Shown here: in pieces, positions 1-7,313 of the stretch
Position numbering within the stretch: the stretch's first letter is position 1
How the letters are laid out: each line of letters opens with the position of its first letter
Source of the DNA: Betaproteobacteria bacterium
Lineage (GTDB): Bacteria; Pseudomonadota; Gammaproteobacteria; Burkholderiales; Ferrovaceae
Direction of reading: 5' to 3'
Assembly: GCA_028870615.1 (NCBI GenBank)
Contig: JAGWPH010000108.1
Span: forward strand, 1 to 20,242
Length of the DNA: 20,242 nt
Program-made: the position numbers and the translations under genes
Notes under the pieces: model-generated
What the model was told of the DNA's origin: nothing
Databases searched by the model: none
What the model saw: only the letters and a program-made list of their open reading frames with translations

Positions 1-540
1 GTAGTATTGCTACTGGCGATGGTCAGCGCTTGGTTGTGGCGCGTGGTTGAAAACAACCCGTTACCCGACAGCCGCCTGTTGAACCACGACCCGGACCTGA
101 TCATGGAGCGTTTTGCCGCCCGTCAGTTGTCTGATACCGGGCAGGTTCACTACACGCTCAGCGCGCAGAAAATGATACATTACCCGGACGATGACACTTC
201 TCACTTTAATGAAGTGGTTTTTACATCTCTTGAACCCGATGCCCCGGCAATCACCGTACGTTCCGAACAAGCTGTGCGGTCAGGGCGAGAAGACGAGGTC
301 GTTTTTACCGGCAATGTGGTGGTCACTCGCGAACCGACTCAGGACCAACCATTGACTGTCGTCAGGACATCCACCCTCAAGGTCTTTCCCCAACGCGGCA
401 TCGGCGAAACAGATCAGCCTGTGATCATAAACTATGGGAAAGACACCCTGACTGCCCTCAGCATGGTCGTCAATAATAAAACCAAAATAGCCGAATTCAC
501 TCGTGCAAAAGTCACTTATCTACCGCCGCGTCACCCTTAA
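1..540 (+). CDS. lptC: LptC, LPS export protein (5' end outside window)
   Basis: LptC is the bitopic inner-membrane protein that receives lipopolysaccharide from the LptBFG transporter and hands it to LptA in the periplasm. The reading frame is open from the first base of the window, so the true start is probably just upstream; an internal TTG at 7 would also be in frame. The visible N-terminus is a hydrophobic stretch (LLAMVSAWLW), which fits the single membrane anchor. It is followed by a soluble domain containing HYPDDDTSHF and a TDQPVII stretch near the C-terminus, both typical of the family. The roughly 178 visible residues are close to the usual 185-200. The last 38 bases overlap lptA, whose product is its direct partner, and lptB follows, so the identification rests on sequence and context together. 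Confidence 0.93.
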   Translation, partial: VVLLLAMVSAWLWRVVENNPLPDSRLLNHDPDLIMERFAARQLSDTGQVHYTLSAQKMIHYPDDDTSHFNEVVFTSLEPDAPAITVRSEQAVRSGREDEVVFTGNVVVTREPTQDQPLTVVRTSTLKVFPQRGIGETDQPVIINYGKDTLTALSMVVNNKTKIAEFTRAKVTYLPPRHP

Positions 541-1096
541 AGCCGTCTTGTTGCTGGCGATCAGCCTGCCTGTTCATGCCGAACGGGCCGACAGGGAGAA
601 GCCAGTTAACATAGAAGCGGACAGGATGAACGCCGATGACAACAAGAAATCGACGCACTTCGAAGGACGCGTCGTTCTTACACAGGGAACAATCCGGCTG
701 ACCGCAGACAATATGACCGTACGTGAGGATGCTGATGGATTCAAATATGCCTCAGCTTATGGCAATCCTGTCACCTTCAGGCAAAAACGCGAAGGAGTGA
801 ACGAATGGGTGGATGGCATGGCGCAGCATATCGAGTATAACGGCAAGCTCGACCGCATCGAGCTGTTCGATAAGGCCGTTGTCCACCGCGACAAGGATGA
901 AATCAGGGGAAATTATCTGTCTTATGACACCAAATCCGAATTCCTCCAGGCACGCGGCGCAGGAAATGCTGATGGCGGGCAATCAACCCCCAACGGCCGG
1001 GTTCATGTCACGCTGCAACCAAAAAATGACAAGACAAAGCCTGGTTCTCCATCGCCTTCGCAAACCTTAAAACGCGATTCGGAAATTGCACCATGA
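503..1096 (+). CDS. lptA: LptA, periplasmic LPS bridge protein
   Basis: LptA oligomerises in the periplasm into the beta-jellyroll bridge that carries lipopolysaccharide from LptC to LptD. The 197-residue product begins with a clear Sec signal peptide: basic MQKSLIYRR, a hydrophobic [10 protein letters not shown] core, and probable cleavage after VHA at residue 26. An OstA/LptA domain follows, with VNIEADRM at its start and repeated strand patterns up to about residue 150. A hydrophilic Gly/Pro/Ser/Lys-rich tail comes after it. The start is GTG at 503, inside lptC. I chose it because it gives a complete signal peptide with a positive n-region. The stop TGA overlaps the lptB ATG (ATGA), which suggests translational coupling. 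Confidence 0.94.
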   Translation: MQKSLIYRRVTLKAVLLLAISLPVHAERADREKPVNIEADRMNADDNKKSTHFEGRVVLTQGTIRLTADNMTVREDADGFKYASAYGNPVTFRQKREGVNEWVDGMAQHIEYNGKLDRIELFDKAVVHRDKDEIRGNYLSYDTKSEFLQARGAGNADGGQSTPNGRVHVTLQPKNDKTKPGSPSPSQTLKRDSEIAP

Positions 1097-1815
1097 GCCT
1101 GCTGCGAGCAGAGCATCTGGTCAAACGCTATCGCTCCCGGATCGTCGTCAAAGACGTTTCAATCTCCGTCGAAAACGGAGAGGTGGTGGGGTTGCTTGGC
1201 CCCAATGGCGCCGGAAAAACCACCTGTTTCTATATGATGGTCGGCTTGATTCCATTGGATGGTGGCGATATTTATTTGGATGCGACCCGACTCAGCCTGT
1301 TGCCCATTCATCGCCGGTCCCAGCTCGGGCTGTCCTACCTGCCCCAGGAGGCCTCAATTTTTAGACGCATGACCGTCGGAGAAAATATCCGCTCCGTTTT
1401 GGAACTGCGGGATCTTTCCGAGCAGGACTGCCTGCAGGAACTTGACCAGCTACTGGAAGAGCTTCACATTGCACACCTCCGCAACAATCCCGCAATCAGC
1501 CTCTCCGGGGGTGAACGCCGCCGTGTGGAAATCGCCCGCGCCCTGGCAACCAAACCACGTTTCATCCTGCTGGATGAGCCTTTTGCCGGGGTCGATCCGA
1601 TCGCGGTCATGGATATTCAGCAAATCATCCGCTTCCTCAAGCAACGCGGCATCGGGGTCCTGATTACCGACCATAACGTGCGCGAGACTCTTGGCATCTG
1701 CGATCGCGCCTACATCATCAACCAGGGATCCGTCCTGGCCGCTGGCCACCCCGATGAAATCATCTATAATGAAAGCGTCAGGAAGGTGTACTTGGGTGAA
1801 CATTTCAAGCTTTGA
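1093..1815 (+). CDS. lptB: LptB, ATPase of the LPS export ABC transporter
   Basis: LptB is the cytoplasmic ATPase that drives lipopolysaccharide extraction from the inner membrane together with LptF and LptG, which are not in this window. The 240-residue length is normal for the family. Every ABC motif is visible: Walker [10 protein letters not shown] (36-44), Q-loop glutamine in LPQEAS (Q85), signature LSGGE (137-141), Walker B ILLDEP with the catalytic Glu (158-163), and the switch histidine in TDHN (H194). The DPIAVMDIQ stretch after Walker B is characteristic of LptB rather than other ABC ATPases. The ATG lies in an ATGA overlap with lptA and has no evident Shine-Dalgarno of its own. rpoN begins 3 bases after the stop. 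Confidence 0.97.
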   Translation: MSLLRAEHLVKRYRSRIVVKDVSISVENGEVVGLLGPNGAGKTTCFYMMVGLIPLDGGDIYLDATRLSLLPIHRRSQLGLSYLPQEASIFRRMTVGENIRSVLELRDLSEQDCLQELDQLLEELHIAHLRNNPAISLSGGERRRVEIARALATKPRFILLDEPFAGVDPIAVMDIQQIIRFLKQRGIGVLITDHNVRETLGICDRAYIINQGSVLAAGHPDEIIYNESVRKVYLGEHFKL

Positions 1816-1818
1816 GCC

Positions 1819-3231
1819 ATGAAGGTCAACCTACAGCTCAAACATTCGCAGCATCTGGTGCTTACACCGCAATTGCAGCAGTCCATTCGCTTGCTGCAAC
1901 TTTCCACAATGGAGCTCGATCAGGAACTGGAAAAATTCCTGATGCAAAACCCTTTGCTGGAACGCGAAGAATCGGACGCAGAGCCACAAATGTTCCAGCC
2001 CCTGCAAGTCGTTCCCGACAGCACGGACAGTTCAGGTTCAGAGCCTTCCAGCGATTGGAATTCGTCTGAAACCTGGAGTCCGGAGGACTTGCTGGGCGGA
2101 ACCTGGCACGATAACGAGGATGAGCCCGAGTCCTTGCAACAGGCCAGCAACCTGCTCACATTGGTAGACCATCTGTCCGCCCAACTGCGCCTCATGACGC
2201 TTAACGAACGCGATCATCAGCTGATTTCCCTGATGCTTTCCCACCTGGATGAGGCGGGATACCTGCAACTTTCCCTGGATCAGATGCTGGCCTTATGTCC
2301 AGAATCCCTGGACGTTGAATTGGATGAACTCCAGGTTACCTTACGCCTGTTGCAGTCCCTGGACCCGGCAGGGGTGGGGGCATACGATTTGTCAGAGTGT
2401 CTTGCGTTACAACTCCAGGCGTTACCGGAACCCACTGAAGGACGGGCTGCCGCCATGACAATGGTCAGGCATCATTTACCTCTTCTGGCAGGGCGTGATT
2501 TTCCCCGTCTGAAAAAAGCGCTGGGTATCAACGATACGACACTGCGCCAGGCGCGCAAGCTGATCACCCAACTCAATCCCAAACCCGGCTCGGCTTTTGT
2601 ACAGGCAGAAACCCGTTACGTGGCCCCCGATGTCATCGTCAGAAAAACCAAAGGCAAATGGGGTGTCAGTCTTAACCGGGAGGTGATGCCCAGATTGCGC
2701 GTCAATGCCCTGTATGCCAACCTCATGAAAAGCGGACGCGATCCAGGCGGGCAATTATCCAGTCAACTTCAGGAAGCTCGCTGGTTGATCAAAAATGTCC
2801 AGCAACGATTCGACACCATTCTGCGTGTTTCACAGGCGATTGTTGAGCGCCAGCAAAGTTTCCTTGAACATGGTGAAGTCGCCATGCGTCCCCTGGTGCT
2901 AAGGGAAATTGCTGATATTCTTGGACTGCACGAATCCACGATTTCCAGGGTCACAACGCAAAAATACATGTTGACTCCGCGCGGACTTTTCGAACTGAAA
3001 TACTTTTTCAGCAGCCATGTCGGTACGGAAGCAGGTGGCGCTGCTTCCTCCACTGCGATCAGGGCGCTCATCAAACAACTGATCGGTGCCGAAGATCATA
3101 GGAACCCGCTGTCTGACAACCGGATTTCGGATATTCTGGCTAATCAGGGCCTCGTGGTAGCACGACGCACTGTGGCCAAATACCGCGAAGCAATGCAAAT
3201 CCATCCGGCCAGTCAGCGAAAAACATTGTAA
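1819..3231 (+). CDS. rpoN: RNA polymerase sigma-54 factor
   Basis: This is sigma-54, the alternative sigma factor that recognises -24/-12 promoters and needs an AAA+ activator to open them. The 470 residues show the standard layout. Region I is Gln/Leu-rich at the N-terminus (LTPQLQQSIRLLQLS). An acidic, Ser-rich region II linker spans about residues 48-110. The core-binding and DNA-binding domains follow, with a helix-turn-helix around LHESTISRVT. The C-terminal RpoN box ARRTVAKYRE is at 448-457. The ATG is 3 bases after the lptB stop, so expression probably depends on the lpt transcript. The placement between lptB and hpf/ptsN is conserved across many Proteobacteria. Its targets cannot be read from this window. 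Confidence 0.97.
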   Translation: MKVNLQLKHSQHLVLTPQLQQSIRLLQLSTMELDQELEKFLMQNPLLEREESDAEPQMFQPLQVVPDSTDSSGSEPSSDWNSSETWSPEDLLGGTWHDNEDEPESLQQASNLLTLVDHLSAQLRLMTLNERDHQLISLMLSHLDEAGYLQLSLDQMLALCPESLDVELDELQVTLRLLQSLDPAGVGAYDLSECLALQLQALPEPTEGRAAAMTMVRHHLPLLAGRDFPRLKKALGINDTTLRQARKLITQLNPKPGSAFVQAETRYVAPDVIVRKTKGKWGVSLNREVMPRLRVNALYANLMKSGRDPGGQLSSQLQEARWLIKNVQQRFDTILRVSQAIVERQQSFLEHGEVAMRPLVLREIADILGLHESTISRVTTQKYMLTPRGLFELKYFFSSHVGTEAGGAASSTAIRALIKQLIGAEDHRNPLSDNRISDILANQGLVVARRTVAKYREAMQIHPASQRKTL

Positions 3232-3250
3232 CTCACTGAGGGAGCACAAA

Positions 3251-3574
3251 ATGAATGTCATAGTTACCGGACAACACATCGAAATTACCCCAGCCATCCG
3301 GGATTATGTTGTAGACAAGATGGAGCGCGTCAAACGGCATTTTGATCATCCCATCGATGTGAGTGTGATTCTCACGGTTGAGAAACTCAACCAGCACGTG
3401 GAGGCCAATGTGCATGTCAATGGTCGTGATCTGTTTGTGGAAGCTTCCAACTCGGACATGTACGCAGCCATTGACGAACTGGTTCACACGCTCGATCGTC
3501 AAATCATTCGGCACAAAGAAAAGCAACATGATCAACGTAATGGCCTACCCATAAAGCATCTGGCTGGTGACTGA
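3251..3574 (+). CDS. hpf: Ribosome hibernation promoting factor, short type
   Basis: HPF binds the 30S decoding region in stationary phase and promotes inactive 100S ribosome dimers. The product has 107 residues and contains only the S30AE/YfiA-type domain (from MNVIVTGQHIEITPAI to about residue 95). It is therefore the short form, without the C-terminal dimerisation domain of long HPF. A strong Shine-Dalgarno GAGGGAG at 3238-3244, 6 bases before the ATG, is the best in the left half of the window. It suggests higher translation than the coupled neighbours. The gene lies between rpoN and ptsN, its usual place. No separate promoter was evident in the 19-base gap, though one inside the rpoN 3' end is possible. 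Confidence 0.95.
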   Translation: MNVIVTGQHIEITPAIRDYVVDKMERVKRHFDHPIDVSVILTVEKLNQHVEANVHVNGRDLFVEASNSDMYAAIDELVHTLDRQIIRHKEKQHDQRNGLPIKHLAGD

Positions 3575-3582
3575 TTCGGATC

Positions 3583-4074
3583 GTGCCCATGACCTCCTTT
3601 AAACAACTGCTTGATCCCGGCCACGTTGTCCTGGATCTTGATGTCAGCAGCAAAAAACGCTTGTTCGAACAGATCGGGATACTTTTTGAAAATCACAATC
3701 AGATTTCCAGAAGCCAGATCTTCGATGCCTTGTTCAATCGTGAGAAACTGGGTTCCACAGGGCTGGGCCATGGCTTCGCCCTCCCACACGGACGTCTGAA
3801 GGGACTCCGGGAAGCCATTTGTGCCTTCATCAGAATTTCCGGCGACATCCCTTTTGATTCTCCGGATGGGCAGAATGTCAAAATGGCCTTTACCTTGCTG
3901 GTGCCCGAACATGCCAATGAACAGCACTTGAAATTACTGGGTGAAATCGCAGAAATGTTCAACGATTCCGAATTGCGTCAAGCGCTGCTAGCGGCGACCG
4001 ACGCGTCACAAGCCTGGCACATCCTGAACGAATGGAATCCCAATGCCCGACGTCAGCGTTCAACGACTGTTTAA
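3583..4074 (+). CDS. ptsN: PtsN, EIIA-Ntr of the nitrogen phosphotransferase system
   Basis: PtsN is the terminal phosphoacceptor of the PTS-Ntr chain (EI-Ntr, NPr/HPr, EIIA-Ntr). It regulates targets such as potassium transport and stress responses according to its phosphorylation state, and does not transport sugar. The 163-residue protein is a PTS EIIA type-2 domain with the active-site histidine in GFALPHGR (H69 from the GTG start). Both GTG at 3583 and ATG at 3589 are possible starts, two codons apart. A GGA at 3578-3580 is better spaced for the ATG. The last 32 bases overlap hprK. Its phosphodonors are not encoded in the window. Context with hprK and rapZ is classic for Betaproteobacteria. 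Confidence 0.95.
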   Translation: MPMTSFKQLLDPGHVVLDLDVSSKKRLFEQIGILFENHNQISRSQIFDALFNREKLGSTGLGHGFALPHGRLKGLREAICAFIRISGDIPFDSPDGQNVKMAFTLLVPEHANEQHLKLLGEIAEMFNDSELRQALLAATDASQAWHILNEWNPNARRQRSTTV

Positions 4075-5011
4075 CGAGAACCGCGAGAAGCTCAACCTCG
4101 TCTGGCTGGCCGGACGCCATGGATGTCAGCGGTCCGCCCCGGTGGGCAGTTTAACGGATCCACGTGCGGGCCTCATCGCGCACCTTAATCTGACCCACCC
4201 GCACCGGTTCCAGGTACTCGGGCATATGGAAATCACCTATCTTCTGGGCCTGGATGGCACTGCACTGCAACGGGCATTCGATAATATTTTTTCAGAAGAC
4301 CTGACTACGATCATCATCTCGGACGGCAGCCTGTTGCCTGCTGCGTTGGGCGTGGCAGCCGAGGCTCATGGTGTCCCGATCATTGGCTCTCCCCTGCCTA
4401 GTGCCACTGTTATCAACTTGTTGCGGCACTATCTCAGCCAGGAATTGGCTGAGGAAATTACCTTGCACGGCGTATTCATGGTAATTCTGGAGGTAGGGGT
4501 GCTGATCACGGGAGACTCTGCCGTCGGAAAAAGTGAATTGGCACTGGAACTGATCACCCGCGGCCATGGGTTGGTGGCTGACGATGTCGTGGAGATTTAT
4601 CGAATCGGCCCGGAAACACTGCAAGGACGATGCCCTCCTCTGTTACGCGATTTTCTGGAAGTGCGCGGTCTGGGTTTGATCAACATTCGTTCGATTTTTG
4701 GTGAAACTGCAGTACGGCCCCGCAAAAACCTGAAGCTGATCGTGCACCTGGAACGCCTTCCCGAAGGCGACCTGTCTGCGTTGGACAGGTTGCCTGGCAA
4801 CAATAAAACACAGAACATTCTGGGCTTGGAAGTGCCGCGCTATGTACTTCCTGTCGCTGTGGGTCGCAATCTGGCGGTATTGGTGGAGGCTGCCACACGC
4901 AACTTTATCCTTTCACAACGGGGCATCGACAGCACTGAACAGTTTATACAACGTCAGGAAGAATTCATGGCCGAAGAGCAACTCCTGCCCGACTCGGAAT
5001 CCCATGATTGA
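4043..5011 (+). CDS. hprK: HPr kinase/phosphorylase
   Basis: HprK phosphorylates and dephosphorylates a serine of HPr, linking the PTS to metabolic state. In Proteobacteria it usually feeds regulation rather than classical carbon catabolite repression. The product has 322 residues. The N-terminal domain covers about residues 1-130. The C-terminal kinase domain has a catalytic-type histidine in LHGVF (H142), the P-loop GDSAVGKS (157-164), and the family signature EVRGLGLINIR (206-216). The P-loop has Ala where Gly is common (GDSGVGKS), a mild change that keeps GKS. The start at 4043 lies inside ptsN (32-base overlap) and is supported by the conserved N-terminus VQRLFNENREKL. The stop overlaps the rapZ start by 8 bases (ATGATTGA). 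The HPr gene is not in the window. Confidence 0.96.
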   Translation: MPDVSVQRLFNENREKLNLVWLAGRHGCQRSAPVGSLTDPRAGLIAHLNLTHPHRFQVLGHMEITYLLGLDGTALQRAFDNIFSEDLTTIIISDGSLLPAALGVAAEAHGVPIIGSPLPSATVINLLRHYLSQELAEEITLHGVFMVILEVGVLITGDSAVGKSELALELITRGHGLVADDVVEIYRIGPETLQGRCPPLLRDFLEVRGLGLINIRSIFGETAVRPRKNLKLIVHLERLPEGDLSALDRLPGNNKTQNILGLEVPRYVLPVAVGRNLAVLVEAATRNFILSQRGIDSTEQFIQRQEEFMAEEQLLPDSESHD

Positions 5012-5879
5012 AACAGCTCCTCCCTCTGCACCAGCCCCTTCTCAGATTGTTCTAATTAGCGGCCTTTCCGGCTCGGGTAAGACCGTTGCACTGCGCGTAT
5101 TGGAAGATGCGGGCTACTTTGCCATGGATAACCTACCCCTCATGTTCGTGACAGCCGTCATCGAAGGATTGGTTGAGCGCGGCGAACGTTGCATTGCCTT
5201 GACTCTCGATGCAAGGGGTGGAGAAACTGTCAAACAGCTGCCGGACACCTTGTCTTCGCTGCGCGAGAAAGGGCTGGATGTACGATTGTTGTTTCTGGAC
5301 GCCAGCGAACAGGAACTGGTCCGTCGTTTTTCCGAAACCCGACGTCCCCACCCCCTTGCAAATGGACAGCTCTCCATCGCCGAATGCATCAGCGCCGAGC
5401 GCGCCCTGCTGGAAGCAGCTGCAGGCATTGCCCATCGCATTGACACCACCAATGTATCACCCAATACCCTGCGTACCTGGGTGCGTGATTTTGTTCAGCT
5501 CGATTCCTCGCGCCTGACCTTGTTTCTCGAGTCCTTTGGTTTCAAGCACGGCATCCCTCTCGATGCGGATTTTGTATTTGATGTGCGTTGCATTCCCAAC
5601 CCCTTCTATGACCCCAAGCTCCGCCCTTTGACAGGAAAGGATCCTGAAATCATTCGCTTTCTCGAAAGCCTTCCCATGACCCATCGCATGTTCGGGGATA
5701 TTCAACAATTTATCAGTCGCTGGGCCCCTGATTTCATTCGCGACAATCGCACAGCACTGACCATTGCTATTGGCTGTACCGGAGGGCAGCACCGTTCCGT
5801 CTATCTGGCCGAATCTTTGGCTCATTCACTCCGATCCGAATACGCTGTTCGTGTCATCCATCGCGAGTTGGGAGAGTAG
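5004..5879 (+). CDS. rapZ: RapZ/YvcJ-family nucleotide-binding protein
   Basis: This family has a P-loop N-terminal domain and a C-terminal ligand/RNA-binding domain. In E. coli, RapZ senses glucosamine-6-phosphate and delivers the sRNA GlmZ to RNase E. In other bacteria the role is less clear. The 291-residue product has the Walker A GLSGSGKT (20-27) and the family motif CTGGQHRSV (C258 onward). The frame is open further upstream to 4842, but I chose ATG 5004 because it overlaps the hprK stop and gives the normal length. The E. coli C-terminal basic tail (KRK) needed for sRNA binding is absent; this protein ends in HRELGE. The 3' end overlaps convergent mutY by 54 bases. Confidence 0.94.
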   Translation: MIETAPPSAPAPSQIVLISGLSGSGKTVALRVLEDAGYFAMDNLPLMFVTAVIEGLVERGERCIALTLDARGGETVKQLPDTLSSLREKGLDVRLLFLDASEQELVRRFSETRRPHPLANGQLSIAECISAERALLEAAAGIAHRIDTTNVSPNTLRTWVRDFVQLDSSRLTLFLESFGFKHGIPLDADFVFDVRCIPNPFYDPKLRPLTGKDPEIIRFLESLPMTHRMFGDIQQFISRWAPDFIRDNRTALTIAIGCTGGQHRSVYLAESLAHSLRSEYAVRVIHRELGE

Positions 5880-6902
5880 TTTCAAGATTTTGCGCACCGG
5901 TGTTGGAATGGCCGCTGCTGCGACATCTGCTTGATTCAGCCACAAATGACCGCCCCTGTTTGTCAGCGTCTTGCGTTCGCCGACCGCAAGGCAGACCGGA
6001 TGAATGATCAACCGATAATGTGTGAAGGCATGGCGAAACGGGGGCAACGTCGATACAGGCCACGCATTCAATCCCCAACACGCTCTGAGACGCTCCACGG
6101 GATCGTCTTCCAGGGCAATTTCCGGGAAACTCCAGAGCCCGCCCCAGATTCCTCTACGGGGCCGTTTTTCCAGCAACCAATGCTCCCCTTGTCGGACCAG
6201 CAACATTCGGGTAGTTCGTTCTGGCATGACCCGAGCTGCTTTAGGTGTGGGGAAACTTGGCACGGTTTGAGTCAGATAGGCCTGACAAATCGTCTGTAAA
6301 GGGCAGTCGCCGCAACGAGGCTGGCGCTGGGTACATAGGGTAGCCCCAAGATCCATCAGCCCTTGTGTATAGGCTTCGATATGCTCTCTGGGAAGCAGGT
6401 TTTCCGCAAGGTCCCACAAACCCTTCTCCACTGATGCATGCCCCGGATAACCCGGAACCGCAAATGCACGCGTTAACACACGTCGGACATTCCCATCCAG
6501 GATAGCGTGGCTGTGCCCATAAGCGAATGCGGCAATGGCTGCCGCAGTGGAACGGCCCACGCCGGGAAGCGCCATGAGACTTGCAACATCTTGCGGAAAC
6601 CCGGCTCCCGGGCACTCTGCCACCATTCGCGCAGCACGGTACAGGTTGCGTGCCCGGGCGTAATAGCCCAATCCAGACCAGTACACCAGCACCGTCTCTT
6701 CATCCGCCGCAGCGAGTGTCATAACATCAGGGAAACGTGCCAAAAAGCGTTGGTAATAGGGGATCACCGTGGCGACCTGGGTTTGCTGAAGCATGATTTC
6801 CGACACCCAGATCCGATACGCATCCCGGGTACCTTGCCAAGGCAGATCGTGACGGCCTTGCTGCCGCTGCCAATCCACAATCCGTGAAGAAAAATCAGAC
6901 AA
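5826..6902 (-). CDS. mutY: MutY, A/G-specific adenine glycosylase
   Basis: MutY removes adenine mispaired with 8-oxoguanine during base-excision repair. The 358-residue product shows all key features. These are the catalytic Glu in SEIMLQQ (E35), the helix-hairpin-helix LPGVG (112-116), the catalytic Asp in ILDGNV (D136), and the 4Fe-4S ligands C190-x6-C197-x2-C200-x5-C206. A C-terminal NUDIX-like 8-oxoG-reading domain begins near residue 230. The 8-oxoG-recognition loop reads FTH where E. coli has FSH. The only workable start that keeps the N-terminal region is TTG at 6902, with no obvious Shine-Dalgarno, 19 bases from the tRNA-Gly 3' end. The C-terminal 17 codons run antisense into rapZ. 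Confidence 0.95.
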   Translation of the reverse strand: MSDFSSRIVDWQRQQGRHDLPWQGTRDAYRIWVSEIMLQQTQVATVIPYYQRFLARFPDVMTLAAADEETVLVYWSGLGYYARARNLYRAARMVAECPGAGFPQDVASLMALPGVGRSTAAAIAAFAYGHSHAILDGNVRRVLTRAFAVPGYPGHASVEKGLWDLAENLLPREHIEAYTQGLMDLGATLCTQRQPRCGDCPLQTICQAYLTQTVPSFPTPKAARVMPERTTRMLLVRQGEHWLLEKRPRRGIWGGLWSFPEIALEDDPVERLRACWGLNAWPVSTLPPFRHAFTHYRLIIHPVCLAVGERKTLTNRGGHLWLNQADVAAAAIPTPVRKILKLLSQLAMDDTNSVFGSE

Positions 6903-6921
6903 CGCAGTAACCGATGTGCGT

Positions 6922-6995
6922 TGGAGCGGGTGAAGGGAATCGAACCCTCGTCTTAAGCTTGGGAAGCTTCTGCTCTGCCATTGAGCTACACCCGC
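6922..6995 (-). tRNA. tRNA-Gly (anticodon CCC)
   Basis: Read on the minus strand this folds into a full cloverleaf of 74 bases with an encoded CCA end. The 7-bp acceptor stem GCGGGTG/CACCCGC is perfectly paired and the 4-bp D stem is GCTC/GAGC. The anticodon loop TTCCCAA gives anticodon CCC, which reads GGG glycine codons. The T arm is GAGGG/CCCTT with a TTCGATT loop. The anticodon stem GAAGC/GCTTA has an unpaired G27/A43 at its base. The discriminator is U, as in E. coli tRNA-Gly. It lies immediately upstream of mutY on the same strand and has its own promoter-like sequence at 7007-7036. Confidence 0.97.
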
Positions 6996-7006
6996 AGAAA
7001 GCGGCT

Positions 7007-7036
7007 ATTCTACGCCAATTTGGAAACAGGCCTCAA
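7007..7036 (-). promoter_or_regulatory. Probable sigma-70 promoter of tRNA-Gly (and mutY)
   Basis: On the minus strand there is a -35 box TTGAGG (7031-7036) and a -10 box TAGAAT (7007-7012) separated by 18 bases. The -10 box lies 11 bases before the tRNA 5' end, so transcription would start almost at the mature tRNA. No second promoter fits between the tRNA and mutY, so mutY is probably transcribed from here too. This is read from sequence only. Confidence 0.6.
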
Positions 7037-7054
7037 TGAGACGCAGCGCACCCA

Positions 7055-7063
7055 TGCTAGAAT
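7055..7063 (+). promoter_or_regulatory. Extended -10 promoter candidate for thiS-thiG-trmB
   Basis: The sequence TGCTAGAAT is an extended -10 element (TGn followed by TAGAAT), 27 bases before the thiS GTG. No good -35 box is present at 16-18 bases upstream, which is acceptable for extended -10 promoters. The region where a -35 would lie overlaps the divergent tRNA promoter's -35 box. There is no space or conserved THI-box pattern for a TPP riboswitch in the leader. Confidence 0.5.
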
Positions 7064-7090
7064 GGTCGGCACTAAGGACATCCGGACCTC

Positions 7091-7294
7091 GTGATACAAC
7101 TTACCATCAACGGCCAAGATCGCCGTTTCGAAACTGCCCCCACAGTCACTCAGTTGATTTCCCATCTTGAGTTGACGCAACGTCGTATTGCCGTGGAAAG
7201 AAATGGTGAGATCGTTCCCCGAAGCCGCTTTAACGAAACCATCCTGTCTACAGGGGACCACCTCGAAATCGTGGTTGCTGTCGGCGGTGGTTGA
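7091..7294 (+). CDS. thiS: ThiS, thiamine-thiazole sulfur carrier
   Basis: ThiS is a small ubiquitin-like protein that carries sulfur as a C-terminal thiocarboxylate and donates it to ThiG for thiazole ring formation. The product is 67 residues with a beta-grasp pattern and ends in VGGG, which supplies the essential C-terminal Gly-Gly. The start is GTG at 7091; AAGGA at 7074-7078 is a plausible though rather distant ribosome-binding site. thiG follows after 19 bases, the normal pairing. The adenylating enzyme (ThiF/MoeB type) and the glycine or tyrosine branch enzyme (ThiO/ThiH) are not in this window. Confidence 0.94.
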   Translation: MIQLTINGQDRRFETAPTVTQLISHLELTQRRIAVERNGEIVPRSRFNETILSTGDHLEIVVAVGGG

Positions 7295-7313
7295 TTTTTG
7301 AAGATCTTTCACC

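Noticed and set aside
4254..4268. Sigma-54-like sequence TGGCAC-N5-CTGC-type match
   Set aside because: It lies inside hprK, its -12 element departs from TTGC, and no gene start follows it; chance similarity is likely despite rpoN being nearby.
4842..5003. Extended N-terminus for RapZ (open frame from 4842)
   Set aside because: It is hprK sequence read in another frame; the added residues are not family-like, and ATG 5004 overlaps the hprK stop and gives the normal length.
5931..6299. Plus-strand open frames opposite mutY
   Set aside because: They mirror the NUDIX-like domain of mutY and show no protein-like features.
7064..7090. TPP riboswitch before thiS
   Set aside because: The leader from the predicted start site is under 30 bases, far too short for the roughly 100-base aptamer.
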